Source of the DNA: Hyphomicrobiales bacterium
GTDB lineage: Bacteria; Pseudomonadota; Alphaproteobacteria; Rhizobiales; Rhizobiaceae
Assembly: GCA_900473205.1 (NCBI GenBank)
Contig: UCLB01000020.1
Span: forward strand, 181,178 to 245,177
DNA length: 64,000 nucleotides
Direction of reading: 5' to 3'
Made by a program: the position numbers and the translations under genes. Under the pieces are notes generated by a model. That model searched no databases. It saw only the letters and a list, made by a program, of their open reading frames with translations, and was not told the DNA's origin. Positions 63,755 through 64,000 of this stretch are shown one piece after another (position 1 is the stretch's first letter; each line of letters begins with the position of its first letter).

Positions 63755-64000
63755 TCACAAAAACGGCCTGATCGCCATTTCGCATCCCAGCACGAGAAGG
63801 CTGACGAGGAACCAGCGGCGGAAGGTTGTTGGGCTGATGCGGTTGCGTACGCGTTGCCCCACCCACATGCCCGCAAGTCCTGGAAGAATGGCCACAGTCG
63901 AGATCGCGAGGTTGGCGGACTGAAACGCGCCGTGGCTTCCAAGCCCGATGGCTAGCGCGATTGTCGAGACGGTAAAGGACAGGCCAAGCGCTTGAACTAG
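63755..64000 (-). CDS. TauE/SafE-family permease, C-terminal part (cut by window end)
   Basis: The last 81 codons of a minus-strand gene, ending at TGA 63755-63757. The sequence (L-P-G-L-A-G-M-W-V-G-Q-R-V-R-N-R-I-S, then F-R-R-W-F-L-V-S-L-L-V-L-G) is the usual C-terminal end of TauE/SafE permeases, with two hydrophobic segments and the G-x-x-x-G-x-R loop. The rest lies beyond the window. It is a second, different member of the family also seen at 7010-7813. Confidence 0.75.
   Translation of the reverse strand, partial: LVQALGLSFTVSTIALAIGLGSHGAFQSANLAISTVAILPGLAGMWVGQRVRNRISPTTFRRWFLVSLLVLGCEMAIRPFL

Overview
The window looks like a chromosomal segment of a Rhizobiaceae bacterium, most likely Agrobacterium/Rhizobium. 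The main evidence is an acpXL-lpxXL type cluster for the very-long-chain acyl group of lipid A, ATP12 and NDUFA12 genes, the crcB-rluA-HAD-ATP12 order, GC-rich coding sequence and many TTG/GTG starts. Apart from one insertion it is ordinary core chromosome with dense, short operons. Identifications come from reading the translated sequence; no database search was run.

Layout. 0.2-4.7 kb: lipid A long-chain acylation genes (two ketosynthase-like proteins, a dehydrogenase, the LpxXL acyltransferase). 5-7 kb: two paralogous PAS-domain proteins. 7-12 kb: a TauE permease, a nucleoside hydrolase, an aminotransferase and homoserine dehydrogenase. 12-14.6 kb: an ECF42-type sigma factor module (DGPF/YCII protein, sigma-TPR protein, SRPBCC protein, DoxX-like gene broken by a stop codon). 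14.7-19.5 kb: acetyltransferases, gatB, a perfect 31-bp inverted repeat, an NDUFA12 protein and a DUF2155 protein. 19.5-26.7 kb (minus): aat, accC, accB, aroQ, a DUF2865 protein and malic enzyme. 26.9-33 kb: an LpxH-like phosphoesterase, a dipeptide epimerase and an Mla-type lipid transport operon. 33-37.7 kb (minus): gcvTHP behind a tandem glycine riboswitch. 37.8-40.4 kb: small proteins and periplasmic copper-handling proteins. 40.6-49.5 kb: crcB, pseudouridine synthase, HAD hydrolase, ATP12, hydrolases, a drug transporter and a 39-residue membrane microprotein. 54-64 kb: a ClC channel, then an operon running dac-tmk-holB-metG-tatD-MBL on the minus strand, rlpA, tRNA-Ser(UGA) and a partial permease gene.

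The accessory item is a compact 4,296-bp transposon at 49709-54004. It has 29-bp terminal inverted repeats beginning TGTA (27 of 29 matching), a perfect 5-bp target duplication (ATCCT), and only tniA-tniB-tniQ, with neither resolvase nor TnsA. Its left end carries the 3' part of an HNH-endonuclease-like gene on the opposite strand, running into tniA, whose N-terminal DNA-binding region appears to be missing. This suggests an internally deleted member of the Tn7/Tn5053 superfamily.

Other points worth a look are a ketosynthase with Glu in place of the catalytic Cys beside an intact one, a D,D-carboxypeptidase homologue lacking two of its three catalytic motifs, and the DoxX nonsense codon.
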